Shown here in pieces: positions 52,801 through 60,117 of a stretch of DNA of 64,000 nt. The notes below the pieces were generated by a model. The model saw only the letters and a list, made by a program, of their open reading frames with translations, had not been told where the DNA came from and ran no database searches. This DNA is from Polaribacter reichenbachii. GTDB taxonomy: Bacteria > Bacteroidota > Bacteroidia > Flavobacteriales > Flavobacteriaceae. The DNA is taken from positions 2,108,001 through 2,172,000 of the forward strand of contig NZ_CP019419.1 of assembly GCF_001975665.1 (NCBI RefSeq), read 5' to 3'. The stretch's first letter is position 1, and every line of letters begins with the position of its first letter. Position numbers and translations under genes: made by a program.

Positions 52801-53162
52801 TAAATGAGTTAACAGCTTTAAAATGTAATAAACGAGAAATTTTAGAACCATTGTTGGTTTTATTATCGCCTTATGCACCACACATTACAGAAGAATTGTG
52901 GAGTAAACTAGGGCATACAGAAAGTATTTCTACAGTTTCTTTTCCGGTTTTCGAACCAAAACATTTGGTTGAGAGTGCTAAGAATTATCCGATTTCTTTT
53001 AATGGTAAAATGCGTTTTACTTTAGAATTACCTTTAGATTTATCTAAAGAAGAAATTGAAAAAACGGTAATGGCTCATGAAAAAACGCAAGCACAATTAC
53101 AAGGTAGAACTCCTAAAAAAGTAATTATTGTGCCTGGAAAAATAGTAAATATTGTAGGTTAA
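49803..53162 (+). CDS. leuS: Leucyl-tRNA synthetase with an inserted, decayed DUF559 domain
   Basis: 1119 residues against 860 in E. coli. HIGH-type motif HVGHPLG near 42; KMSKS near 898 (EVEKMSKSKYN). The editing (CP1) domain is split: ...NWIGRSQGAMVTFKV (to 292), a foreign block 293-429, then YKIDVFTTRPDTIYG, where the editing Thr/Arg/Asp segment is intact, and GTGAVMAVPCGDQRDYDFA. The leucine-specific region before KMSKS (about 780-895) is also longer than in E. coli. C-terminal anticodon-binding domain present. It charges tRNA-Leu and hydrolyses mischarged tRNA. The frame is unbroken throughout, so the enzyme should be made and active. Confidence 0.95.
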   Translation: MQYNHKEIEKNWQKFWADNQTFKASNESEKPKYYVLDMFPYPSGAGLHVGHPLGYIASDIYARYKRHKGFNVLHPQGYDSFGLPAEQYAIQTGQHPAKTTEANIKTYRRQLDQIGFSFDWSREVRTSNPEYYKWTQWIFIQLFNSWYNKDTDKAEDISTLEKVFKKEGNATVNAVCDEDVTIFSADEWKAFSKTEQEEILLQYRLTFLSDTEVNWCPALGTVLANDEIVNGVSERGGHPVIRKKMTQWSMRISAYAQRLLDGLEKIDWPQPLKDSQTNWIGRSQGAMVTFKVEAKTEKSSSEVKLSYKELEDLKELRQNLTKAETTLWNELKNKKGASKFRKKYTVGAFLVDYVCIAKNLIVEFSGKEDEAARTEFFHKEGFNVIRFTDEEVLQNVVKVVSEINFAIQFPKVIDNVESKKEVTSNSEEESYKIDVFTTRPDTIYGVSFMTLAPEHELVSKITTDAQKAEVEAYVKATAKRSERDRMADVKTISGAFTGAYAIHPFSGEKVQIWIGDYVLASYGTGAVMAVPCGDQRDYDFAKHFNIPIPNIFEGVDISEAAHADKEGTVIANSDFLSGLKYKKALKLAIYEMEKRGFGYGKINYRLRDAVFSRQRYWGEPFPVYYKDGMPQMIDEKHLPIVLPEVEKYLPTEDGKPPLGNATEWAWDSRNKKVVSNEKLKNKTVYPLELNTMPGWAGSSWYFNRYMDAKNSDEFASKENLEYWKEVDLYIGGSEHATGHLLYARFWQKFLFDKGIVPVDEFAKKLINQGMILGTSAFVYKADAFVKSGCSLSSSFDDIKAKIPSIFVSKELFTTDDEFENVVIEYLLNQKIVNQQESELLTIIRSNIHSDVSLVNASDELDIEGFKNHPLNVDYKDAEFILEDGVYKVGREVEKMSKSKYNVVNPDDIVAEYGADALRMFEMFLGPLEQTKPWKTSGISGVSSFLKKLWKLYFTDDNFDVSEENATKDELKTLHKTIKKVEEDIENFSFNTSVSTFMIAVNELTALKCNKREILEPLLVLLSPYAPHITEELWSKLGHTESISTVSFPVFEPKHLVESAKNYPISFNGKMRFTLELPLDLSKEEIEKTVMAHEKTQAQLQGRTPKKVIIVPGKIVNIVG
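50679..51089 (+). mobile_element. DUF559-like domain inserted in the leuS editing domain, degenerate
   Basis: About 411 bases (137 codons). The core reads TKAETTLWNELKNKKG, KFRKKYTVGAFLVDYVCI, NLIVEFSGKED, FNVIRFTDEEVLQNV, which lines up with the metH insert position by position. Of the probable catalytic acids, D352 and E363 remain, but the DG after E-x is SG (S365) and the following His is lost. The G/C-rich terminal palindromes seen in metH are not recognisable. It looks like an older insertion kept only as a spacer. Confidence 0.75.
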
Positions 53163-53214
53163 GCCTATAATTGGTTTTACAAAAGACGATTTAAAAACAG
53201 TTTAAATAAAAAAA

Positions 53215-53475
53215 GTGATAAGTAATTTTGAAATTATAGGTTTAGTTGCTGCAGTTATTACAACTTCGTCTTTTTTGCCTCAAGTTTTTAAAGCATACAA
53301 AACCAAAGACACAAAATCGCTGTCTTTAACTATGTATGTAGCACTTTTTATAGGTACTGTAATGTGGATGATTTATGGTATTTATTTAAAAAGTTTGTCT
53401 ATCATTTTAGCAAATGCTATAACAGCGCTATCAACGCTTTATTTGGTAATTTTAATTTTAAAACACAAGAAATAA
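53215..53475 (+). CDS. SemiSWEET sugar transporter
   Basis: 86 residues, three membrane helices. The PQ motif is in TTSSFLPQVFKAYKTKDTKS at the end of helix one, with SLSLTMYVALFIGTVMWMIYG and ILANAITALSTLYLVIL following. Such half-SWEETs dimerise to make a sugar uniporter. GTG 53215 is used because an in-frame stop lies just upstream and the next Met is inside the second helix. Followed by a terminator. Confidence 0.92.
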   Translation: MISNFEIIGLVAAVITTSSFLPQVFKAYKTKDTKSLSLTMYVALFIGTVMWMIYGIYLKSLSIILANAITALSTLYLVILILKHKK

Positions 53476-53482
53476 AATTTTT

Positions 53483-53517
53483 AAAAAGTCATTATATATA
53501 TTTATAATGACTTTTTT
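53483..53517 (+). terminator. Terminator of the SemiSWEET gene
   Basis: AAAAAGTCATTATA pairs with TATAATGACTTTTT around a six-base AT loop, with seven T. Its 3' arm covers an in-frame ATG at 53507, which argues that the next gene starts at 53528 instead. Confidence 0.88.
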
Positions 53518-53527
53518 TATTTTAAGT

Positions 53528-54274
53528 ATGAAAAGAAGAGTACACAGATTTACAAGAAAAACACATCGTTATTTAGGCTTATTTATTGGCATACAATTTC
53601 TTTTTTGGACAATTGGAGGTTTATATTTTAGTTGGAATGATATGGATGATGTTCATGGAGAAACTTTATTAGACAAAACTGAACATACTTTTAGTTTTTC
53701 TTATAACGAACCTGTAAGAAAACTTTTGCAGTTTTTAGAAGATACAGAGGCAAAACCGATTAAAAACATAGAAGCCATTGTTGTAAATAAAGATAGTTTA
53801 TTACGTGTAACAAGAAGTAATGATATTCTGTTTTTAAATTTAAATAAGAACAAATACAGAGTTCGAAAAGCATTAACCAAAGAAGAAAGTATTGCCTTTG
53901 TAAAGAGCAGATTGTATAATGCAATGCCAATAAAAAGTACTAAATTCTTAACAGAAAAAGAGATTGCCAATAAACACGAATATAGAGGAAACCCTTTACC
54001 AGTATTTGCAATAACCTTAGAACACGAAACCAATACTACAGTTTATGTGCATCCTAATACAGCAAAAATCACCAAAGTTAGAAATGATAATTGGCGTAAA
54101 TTCGATTTTCTGTGGATGTTACATGTTATGGATTTTGAAACCAGAGATCATATAACGAATTGGGTGTTAAGAGTTTTTTCTGTATTAGGTTTGCTAACTA
54201 TTTTATCTGGCTTTTATTTGTTTTTTATAAGTTCGCCAACACTTAGAAAATGGAGGGAAAAATTAAAAAGCTAA
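53528..54274 (+). CDS. PepSY-domain membrane protein
   Basis: 248 residues from ATG 53528. Topology is helix (RYLGLFIGIQFLFWTIGGLYF), a periplasmic PepSY-like region of about 170 residues (ALTKEESIAFVKSRLYNAMP), helix (VFSVLGLLTILSGFYLFFIS) and a basic tail. Histidines in THRYLG and LWMLHVMDFETRDHITNW resemble the PepSY-associated membrane proteins often linked to iron or heme reduction. No partner genes are adjacent, so the role is open. Confidence 0.82.
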   Translation: MKRRVHRFTRKTHRYLGLFIGIQFLFWTIGGLYFSWNDMDDVHGETLLDKTEHTFSFSYNEPVRKLLQFLEDTEAKPIKNIEAIVVNKDSLLRVTRSNDILFLNLNKNKYRVRKALTKEESIAFVKSRLYNAMPIKSTKFLTEKEIANKHEYRGNPLPVFAITLEHETNTTVYVHPNTAKITKVRNDNWRKFDFLWMLHVMDFETRDHITNWVLRVFSVLGLLTILSGFYLFFISSPTLRKWREKLKS

Positions 54275-54340
54275 CTTTTATTGTAAAGATTGATTTTTAA
54301 TTGATAAAAAGCTACATTTGGTAAAACTTAATTAAATTCT

Positions 54341-55111
54341 ATGACTACTTTAAGGCAAAATGGAAGTTTATTTACTAACATTCAAAACAATATTGCTACC
54401 ATAGAATTTGGTCATCCTGCAAGTAACTCTTTTCCAAGTGAACTGTTAGATAGGTTAACCAAAGAATTCAATAAACTTTCTTTAAATGATGAAATTGTGG
54501 TTATCATTCTAAAATCTGAAGGAGAAAAAGCATTTTGTGCAGGTGCTTCTTTTGATGAATTAGTTGCCATTTCTAATCTAGAAGAAGGCGAAAAATTCTT
54601 TGCTGGTTTTGCAAATGTTATCAATGCAATGCGAACTTGTAGTAAGTTAATTGTTGGTAGAGTGCAAGGTAAAATTGTTGGTGGTGGAGTAGGTTTAGCA
54701 TCTGCTTGCGATTATGTTTTGGCAACAGAAGCAGCATCTATAAAATTATCAGAATTAACCATTGGTATTGGGCCTTTTGTAATAGAACCTGCTGTAAAAC
54801 GTAAAATAGGTTTAGCAGCGTTGTCAGAATTAACTTTAGATGCTACTTCTTGGAAAAATGCATATTGGGCAAAAGAAAAAGGTTTGTATGCAAAGGTTTT
54901 TGAAAGTATTAAAGAATTAGATGATGAGGTTGATGTGTTTGCCCAAAAATTAGCTAGTTATAATCCATCTGCTTTAGCTAAAATGAAAAAAGTATTGTGG
55001 CAAAACACCAATAATTGGGATGCTCTCTTATTAGAAAGAGCAAAAATTTCAGGAGAATTAGTATTATCAGAATTTACAAAAACAGCATTAGCTAAATTTT
55101 CAAAAAAGTAA
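54341..55111 (+). CDS. Enoyl-CoA hydratase/isomerase family protein
   Basis: 256 residues, full-length crotonase. Oxyanion-hole segments are EKAFCAGASFDELVAI and VGRVQGKIVGGGVGLASACDYVLA. The family Glu positions are occupied in KLSELTIGIGPFVIEPAV (E of SEL), but a second hydratase Glu is not clear. Active on an acyl-CoA in the cytoplasm; likely a degradation step such as short-chain or methylglutaconyl-type substrates, not decidable here. It is followed after three bases by a MOSC gene. Confidence 0.87.
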   Translation: MTTLRQNGSLFTNIQNNIATIEFGHPASNSFPSELLDRLTKEFNKLSLNDEIVVIILKSEGEKAFCAGASFDELVAISNLEEGEKFFAGFANVINAMRTCSKLIVGRVQGKIVGGGVGLASACDYVLATEAASIKLSELTIGIGPFVIEPAVKRKIGLAALSELTLDATSWKNAYWAKEKGLYAKVFESIKELDDEVDVFAQKLASYNPSALAKMKKVLWQNTNNWDALLLERAKISGELVLSEFTKTALAKFSKK

Positions 55112-55114
55112 GTG

Positions 55115-55672
55115 ATGAAAATTGTATCAACAAATATTGGAGAACGAAAAGAAATCACTTACAAAAATAAAAAAGTGGTTACAGGTATTTTTAAGTTCCC
55201 TGTTGATGAACCTATTTTTTTAGATATAGAAGAAGTTAAGGGTGATGAAATTTCTGATAGAGAACATCATGGAGGTGTAAAACAAGCAGTTTACGGTTAT
55301 TCTTTAAAACATTATGATTTTTGGAGACCTAAATATCCAGAACTAGATTGGAGTTTGGGTATGTTTGGCGAAAACTTAACGGTTGATGATCTTGATGAAA
55401 CAAAAATTAAAACTGGCGATATTTTTAAGGTTGGTGATGCAATTCTAGAAGCTACAGTGCAAAGAAGTCCTTGTTATAAATTAGGTATTCGTTTTAATAA
55501 CATGAAAATCATAAAACAATTTTGGAATACAACTTTTTGTGGTGTATATTTCAAAGTGTTACAAATAGGGTTTGTTAAAACTGGAGACGAGTTTGTAAAG
55601 ATTAAAAGTAGCCCAGAAAACCCTGCTATTGCAGATTTATTAATCAAAAAGAAAAAAGAAAAAGGGATTTAA
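55115..55672 (+). CDS. MOSC-domain protein (YiiM type)
   Basis: 185 residues from ATG 55115; a GTG one codon earlier is possible. Signatures: GDEISDREHHGGVKQAVYGYS near 45-65, GMFGENLTVDDLDE, and the conserved Cys in ATVQRSPCYKLGIR, where MOSC proteins bind molybdenum cofactor or sulfur. YiiM-type proteins reduce N-hydroxylated compounds using Moco. No molybdopterin genes are nearby. Its stop overlaps the next start (TAATG). Confidence 0.9.
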   Translation: MKIVSTNIGERKEITYKNKKVVTGIFKFPVDEPIFLDIEEVKGDEISDREHHGGVKQAVYGYSLKHYDFWRPKYPELDWSLGMFGENLTVDDLDETKIKTGDIFKVGDAILEATVQRSPCYKLGIRFNNMKIIKQFWNTTFCGVYFKVLQIGFVKTGDEFVKIKSSPENPAIADLLIKKKKEKGI

Positions 55673-56229
55673 TGAAACTAAGAAAAAGATATATTTTACT
55701 TATTTTACTAGCTTTATTACCTTTTTATAAATTAATACATCCAGATGATTATTGTTTTGGAGATGTAGATTTGGTAATTATTGGTGGTCTTACAATTATT
55801 TTTATCATTACTTTTTTAGCGATTTTTTTTTATAACCTATACAAAATAACAATAAAGAAAGAGTTATTTAATTTTAGACCTTTAATAATTACAGCTGTTT
55901 TTGCAGTGGTTTTTAACAGAGCTTTAGAGTATCATGATAAAGCTATTTTTAAAGATAAATTTCAGGTTTTTAATAGCTTTTCTAAAGAAAAAGCATTGTT
56001 AGAAATCATTTTGTATGATGATGCTACTTTTGAGTTTAAAACAATCTACGATAATTCTTATTGTGTAGAAAAAGGTACTTATGAGTATAAAAAAGACTCA
56101 CTTTTTCTAAATAAGATAAATAAAATAGATGGTAACATTGTGTTTGGCGATGTTTATGTTTATGATACTATGTACAAAAGATTAAATCCTATTTATACAG
56201 GTTTACCAAATTTTACTTTAAAAAAATAA
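55672..56229 (+). CDS. Membrane protein of unknown function
   Basis: 185 residues, not recognised. Three hydrophobic segments at about 7-22, 36-58 and 70-85 are separated by short loops (HPDDYCFGDVD after the first). The C-terminal 95 residues are soluble beta-strands, including TFEFKTIYDNSYCVEKGTYE and DSLFLNKINKIDG, a pattern seen in small lipocalin-like tails of unannotated flavobacterial proteins. It overlaps the MOSC gene by one base and is presumably cotranscribed with it. Confidence 0.75.
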   Translation: MKLRKRYILLILLALLPFYKLIHPDDYCFGDVDLVIIGGLTIIFIITFLAIFFYNLYKITIKKELFNFRPLIITAVFAVVFNRALEYHDKAIFKDKFQVFNSFSKEKALLEIILYDDATFEFKTIYDNSYCVEKGTYEYKKDSLFLNKINKIDGNIVFGDVYVYDTMYKRLNPIYTGLPNFTLKK

Positions 56230-56311
56230 TTTCAGTTCAACCATATTATTTTTAAGTATAAAAAAAGTTAAAGTTTTATATTTTTTTAAAAAAAATATAA
56301 AAATTAATTTC

Positions 56312-56319
56312 TATATTTG
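56312..56319 (+). promoter_or_regulatory. Promoter -7 box TATATTTG with no gene following
   Basis: Exact consensus match. The -33 position is AT-rich without TTTG. Start expected near 56326; no open frame of note exists between it and the terminator at 56368-56394. Confidence 0.5.
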
Positions 56320-56325
56320 CTCGTG

Positions 56326-56394
56326 GTTTTTAATTAAATCACACTTTTTCTTTTTCATAGCAATTTTCCCACTCAATTTTGAGTGGGTTTTTTT
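56326..56394 (+). ncRNA. Candidate small RNA (promoter plus intrinsic terminator, no ORF)
   Basis: About 70 bases lie between the expected start and the T-run of a strong hairpin. The segment has pyrimidine-rich unpaired sequence (CACTTTTTCTTTTTC), which could be a target-pairing region, and no ATG. It matches no RNA family I recognise. Alternative: a terminated leader of the heme O synthase transcript, though that gene has its own -7 box downstream. Confidence 0.4.
56368..56394 (+). terminator. Intrinsic terminator in the gap before the heme O synthase gene
   Basis: CCCACTC pairs with GAGTGGG around AATTTT, then seven T. It lies 140 bases after the upstream gene, so it either ends that gene's transcript or the small RNA candidate. 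Confidence 0.85.
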
Positions 56395-56427
56395 ATATGT
56401 TTAATTCAGAAAAGCTTTTAAAAAATC

Positions 56428-56458
56428 ATTGTAAATCCATAATTATCAAATATCTTTG
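56428..56458 (+). promoter_or_regulatory. Promoter of the cytochrome oxidase cluster (ATTG-N19-TATCTTTG)
   Basis: TATCTTTG at 56451-56458 matches TAnnTTTG, and ATTG at 56428-56431 has the 19-base spacing. It overlaps an in-frame TTG at 56456, so the first usable start codon is the ATG at 56477. Confidence 0.65.
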
Positions 56459-56476
56459 CAAGCGATTATTGGTAAT

Positions 56477-57379
56477 ATGAATTCAACAGCAATTACAGAG
56501 ACAAGAACTTCAATGCATACACTTTTATCCGATTTAAAACAGCTTACTAAGGTTGGTCTGTCTTTTAGTGTGGTTTTTTCTTCTGTTGCAGGTTATTTAT
56601 TGGCTGTAGATATTATTAATTATACTACACTCTTTTTGTTAGCAGTAGGTGGTTTTTTTATGGTTGGTGCATCAAATACATTCAATCAAATTATAGAAAA
56701 AGACACCGATGCAATTATGCAACGTACAAAAAACAGACCATTGCCAACTGGCAGAATGTCTGTAAATTTTGCTTTAACCATTGCGATATTACTTACAGTT
56801 TTAGGGCTTTCAATTTTATATAGTATCAATCCTAAAACAGCTTTGTTTGGTGCAATTTCTATATTTATATATACGTCTGTTTATACACCTTTAAAATCGG
56901 TAACACCATTAACTGTTTTTGTAGGAGCAATTCCAGGAGCAATACCTTTTATGTTAGGTTGGGTTGCTGCAACTAATGAGTTTGGTATAGAAGCAGGTTT
57001 TTTATTTATGATTCAGTTTTTCTGGCAATTTCCACACTTTTGGTCTATTGGTTGGTTACAATTCGAAGAATATAAAAAAGCAGGTTTTAATATGTTGCCA
57101 ATGAATACTAAAGACAAAGGCGCTGTAAAACAAATTATTTTTTATACGGCAATAATGATTTTAGTATCAATATCGCCAGTTTTAAAAGTATCTGGGCGTT
57201 TTTATATTTACCCAATATCTGCAGTAATCGTTGCAATATTTGGTTTTATAATGTTATATTATGGTATAAAGTTGCATAAATCTGAAGACAATACAGATGC
57301 TAGAAAATTAATGCTTGCCAGTGTTTTATATATTACAATGGTACAAGTTGTTTATGTAGTTGATAAATTTTTACATTAA
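56477..57379 (+). CDS. ctaB: Protoheme IX farnesyltransferase (heme O synthase)
   Basis: 300 residues from ATG 56477, the longer in-frame TTG start being inside the promoter box. UbiA-type prenyltransferase with about nine membrane helices. The Mg-diphosphate site is FNQIIEKDTDAIMQRTKNRPLPTG (N-x3-D-x3-D), with the second region FVGAIPGAIPFMLGW and FWQFPHFWSIGWLQFEEYKKAG. It farnesylates heme B for the heme-copper oxidase whose subunits follow. First gene of the oxidase cluster. Confidence 0.95.
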   Translation: MNSTAITETRTSMHTLLSDLKQLTKVGLSFSVVFSSVAGYLLAVDIINYTTLFLLAVGGFFMVGASNTFNQIIEKDTDAIMQRTKNRPLPTGRMSVNFALTIAILLTVLGLSILYSINPKTALFGAISIFIYTSVYTPLKSVTPLTVFVGAIPGAIPFMLGWVAATNEFGIEAGFLFMIQFFWQFPHFWSIGWLQFEEYKKAGFNMLPMNTKDKGAVKQIIFYTAIMILVSISPVLKVSGRFYIYPISAVIVAIFGFIMLYYGIKLHKSEDNTDARKLMLASVLYITMVQVVYVVDKFLH

Positions 57380-57381
57380 GA

Positions 57382-57969
57382 ATGATAGAAGAACAAGCTT
57401 TAGAGCAAGAATATGTAGCAGCTAAAAAGAAATCAGCAAAACCAATGTTGTGGGTTTCAATGATTAGTATGGTAATGTTTTTTGCAGGATTAACAAGTGC
57501 TTATGTTATAAGTATGAAACGTGATGACTGGGTTTCTTTTGATTTACCTCAGGCATTTTATATTAGTACGTTTTTAATTGTAGCAAGTAGCGTAACTTTA
57601 TTTTTTTCGCAAAGATTTTTAAAACAAGATAAAAGACAACTATCTTTAATAATGGTAGTTTTAACCCTGTTTTTAGGACTTGGTTTTATTTGGCAACAAT
57701 ATATAGGCTTTAATCAATTAAAAAGTATTGGATTGTTTTTTACTGGACCAGAAAGTACAGTATCTACATCTTTTATAATTGGTATAACATTTATGCACGT
57801 TTTACACCTTATTGCAGGGGTAATTGTGCTTTTTGTTGTTATTTATAATCATTTTAAATACAAATACAAATCGGATGATATGCTTGGTTTTGAACTAGGT
57901 GCAATTTTCTGGCATTTTGTAGATATACTATGGATTTATCTATTTTTCTTTTTCTCTTTTATTAAGTGA
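57382..57969 (+). CDS. Heme-copper oxidase subunit III (short form)
   Basis: 195 residues with five membrane helices. It belongs to the CoxC/CyoC family: KPMLWVSMISMVMFFAGLTSAYVIS at helix one, FIIGITFMHVLHLIAGVIVL and GAIFWHFVDILWIYLFFFFSF at the end, the last carrying the conserved His of the family. It lacks the first two helices of mitochondrial-type subunit III. It starts two bases after ctaB. A second, longer subunit III follows, an arrangement typical of Bacteroidota caa3-type clusters. Confidence 0.9.
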   Translation: MIEEQALEQEYVAAKKKSAKPMLWVSMISMVMFFAGLTSAYVISMKRDDWVSFDLPQAFYISTFLIVASSVTLFFSQRFLKQDKRQLSLIMVVLTLFLGLGFIWQQYIGFNQLKSIGLFFTGPESTVSTSFIIGITFMHVLHLIAGVIVLFVVIYNHFKYKYKSDDMLGFELGAIFWHFVDILWIYLFFFFSFIK

Positions 57970-58022
57970 TGAAAAATAGCTATTTTTGGCAAAACGTTTA
58001 AGATTTTAATTTAATATTATTT

Positions 58023-59003
58023 ATGGAAGCAAATATTGCTATACCTTCAGACGGAAAAAATACTTGGAGTGGTGGTTCAGTAAGACCATTTGGTGCAAGT
58101 TATGGTAAAATGATGATGTGGTTTTTTATCGTTTCTGATGCATTAACCTTTTCAGGATTTTTAGCGGCTTATGGTTTAACTCGTTTTAAATTTATTGACT
58201 CATGGCCAATTGCGGATGAAGTTTTTACACACATCCCGTTTATTCATGGAGAATTCCCAATGTATTATGTCGCTTTTATGACATTTGTACTTATTTTCTC
58301 TTCAGTTACTATGGTTTTAGCAGTAGATGCTGGGCATAAAATGCAAAAAAATAAAGTAGCTTGGTATATGTTTGCTACTATTATTGGAGGTTTAATATTT
58401 GTTGGCTCTCAAGCTTGGGAGTGGAATACCTTTATAAAAGGTTCTTATGGAGCTGTTAAAACTACAGATGGTAAAGTTTTACAATTTGTAAAAGATGGGC
58501 ACCAAATAGCATTATCAGATTTTGTGGTTGGTGATAGAATGGATCATAGAGAATCTAACACTAAAAAGAATGGTTTGTGGTTCGAAAGTGGCGAAGATGT
58601 TGCACAGTATTCTGTAGCACAAATTTTAGCTTCTTATAAAGCAGATCCATCAGTACAAATTAGAAGCGAGCAAATAGATTTAGATAAAAAACAGAAAATT
58701 GTTTTATCTAGAGAAAAAGGGCTTTCAGAATTGTCTAAAGGTAAAATGGTACTAGAAGGTGCAAACCTTAAAGCGAATGAATATGGAAATACAATCTTTG
58801 CAGATTTCTTTTTCTTTATTACAGGTTTTCACGGTTTTCACGTATTGTCTGGTATTATAATTAACATAATCATTTTCTTTAATGTTATTCTTGGGACTTA
58901 CGAGAAAAGAGGACATTATGAAATGGTAGAAAAAGTAGGTTTATATTGGCACTTTGTAGATTTAGTTTGGGTATTTGTATTCACATTCTTCTATTTAGTT
59001 TAA
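58023..59003 (+). CDS. Cytochrome c oxidase subunit III with a periplasm-sized soluble insertion
   Basis: 326 residues. Membrane helices at the N-terminal third (MMMWFFIVSDALTFSGFLAA; MYYVAFMTFVLIFSSVTMVL; WYMFATIIGGLIFVGSQAWEW) and at the end (FFFFITGFHGFHVLSGIIIN; YWHFVDLVWVFVFTFFYL). Between helices three and four lies a soluble block of about 110 residues (145-255) rich in charged residues, not present in the neighbouring subunit III. Subunit III stabilises the proton-uptake path of the oxidase. The catalytic subunits I and II are not in the window. Confidence 0.9.
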   Translation: MEANIAIPSDGKNTWSGGSVRPFGASYGKMMMWFFIVSDALTFSGFLAAYGLTRFKFIDSWPIADEVFTHIPFIHGEFPMYYVAFMTFVLIFSSVTMVLAVDAGHKMQKNKVAWYMFATIIGGLIFVGSQAWEWNTFIKGSYGAVKTTDGKVLQFVKDGHQIALSDFVVGDRMDHRESNTKKNGLWFESGEDVAQYSVAQILASYKADPSVQIRSEQIDLDKKQKIVLSREKGLSELSKGKMVLEGANLKANEYGNTIFADFFFFITGFHGFHVLSGIIINIIIFFNVILGTYEKRGHYEMVEKVGLYWHFVDLVWVFVFTFFYLV

Positions 59004-59022
59004 TAAAAAAATAGCATTAAAA

Positions 59023-59370
59023 ATGGCACACGCACACGCACACGAATCTAATGTAAAAAGAATATGGATGGTATTTGGTTTACTATCTGTAGTTACTATT
59101 GTAGAAGTAGGTTTAGGTATTGTAAAACCAGGTTTTTTACACTTAACTAGTTTTTTAGGTACAAGTCCTTTAAACTGGATATTTATCATACTAACTTTGT
59201 TTAAAGCATATTATATTACTTGGACTTTCATGCACATGGAAGGAGAGAAAAAATGGTTTAGACGTTCTGTAGTTTGGACCGCAGTTTTCTTAATCTGTTA
59301 CTTAGTAACATTACTCTTAATAGAAGGAGACTATTTATACGAAACATTAGGGCCACTTGTAAAATGGTAA
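59023..59370 (+). CDS. Cytochrome c oxidase subunit IV family protein
   Basis: 115 residues, three membrane helices. A His-rich N-terminus (MAHAHAHESNVKRIW) precedes FGLLSVVTIVEVGLGIVKPG. The family segment NWIFIILTLFKAYYITWTFMHMEGEKKW follows, then a last helix. Found in caa3/bo3-type oxidases as a small accessory subunit. It closes the subunit run and is followed by a terminator. Confidence 0.9.
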   Translation: MAHAHAHESNVKRIWMVFGLLSVVTIVEVGLGIVKPGFLHLTSFLGTSPLNWIFIILTLFKAYYITWTFMHMEGEKKWFRRSVVWTAVFLICYLVTLLLIEGDYLYETLGPLVKW

Positions 59371-59379
59371 TTAAAATAT

Positions 59380-59405
59380 AAAGGTGGTTTTAACCACCTT
59401 TTTTT
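59380..59405 (+). terminator. Terminator after the oxidase subunit genes
   Basis: AAAGGTGG pairs with CCACCTTT around TTTTAA, followed by a T-run. Confidence 0.85.
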
Positions 59406-59448
59406 ATGCTTACAAAAGTTAATTCCGTTTTATAATAATTTCTGATAT

Positions 59449-60117
59449 ATGAAGTTTTTTACAAAAAAAAGAGTCGTTTTATTTTTACTATTTATTTTTC
59501 CTTTGATTTGTTTTTTGATATTATCTACAGGAGAAAATAATTTTAAAAAATTACCTGTACTTACAGAAAATATAATAGACGTTTCTGAAATAGATGCTTC
59601 AAAATCAGTACAGTTTAAAGGTAATGTTACTATTGTTTGTTTTTTAGGGAATGACATTAATTCTATTAAATCAGGTCTTTTTAATTTAAATGAAAAGATT
59701 TACAAAAAGTTTACGGATTATAAACAATTTCAAATTATAGGTGTTTATCCTAAAGGAAAAGAGGAAGAAGTACAAAAATTAAAAAAGGATATTGGCGCTT
59801 TTACTGATATGCAAAAATGGAGATTCATTTCAAGTTCTAAAGCAGAAATAGAAGTGTTTTATTCAAGTTTTGAATTTAATGAGCCATTGATAAACCTTTC
59901 AACTACTAAAGCGTTTTTAATAGATAAAGATGTTAATTTAAGAGGTAGATTAAATGATGAAGGCACAGGTAATAAATTATATGGTTATAATATGAATTCT
60001 GTATCTGTATTAAATGGTAAATTAAAAGATGATGTAAAAGTTTTGTATTATGAATATTATGCAGCTTTTAAAGAAAGAAATAAGAATAAAGCAGATAGAA
60101 AAGAAGTAGGGTTATGA
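59449..60117 (+). CDS. SCO-like thioredoxin-fold protein lacking the copper-site Cys
   Basis: 222 residues. One N-terminal membrane helix (RVVLFLLFIFPLICFLILS). The soluble part follows the order of the SCO protein encoded next: NVTIVCFLGNDINSIKSGLF where SCO has VYVVEFFFSTCPTICP, then FQIIGVYP, KWRFISSS and TKAFLIDKDVNLRGRLND where SCO has HWHLLTG and LFALVDKDGYIRSRKDE. The CxxxC and the metal His are missing. This is therefore read as a diverged SCO paralogue, possibly a partner in oxidase copper-site assembly. Homology was judged by eye. It overlaps the SCO gene by four bases. Confidence 0.65.
   Translation: MKFFTKKRVVLFLLFIFPLICFLILSTGENNFKKLPVLTENIIDVSEIDASKSVQFKGNVTIVCFLGNDINSIKSGLFNLNEKIYKKFTDYKQFQIIGVYPKGKEEEVQKLKKDIGAFTDMQKWRFISSSKAEIEVFYSSFEFNEPLINLSTTKAFLIDKDVNLRGRLNDEGTGNKLYGYNMNSVSVLNGKLKDDVKVLYYEYYAAFKERNKNKADRKEVGL

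Noticed and set aside
53507..53527. ATG 53507 as start of the PepSY gene
   Set aside because: It is in the 3' arm of the preceding terminator; ATG 53528 begins the conserved basic N-terminus.
56456..56477. TTG start for the heme O synthase gene
   Set aside because: It lies within the -7 promoter box; the ATG at 56477 gives the usual N-terminus.
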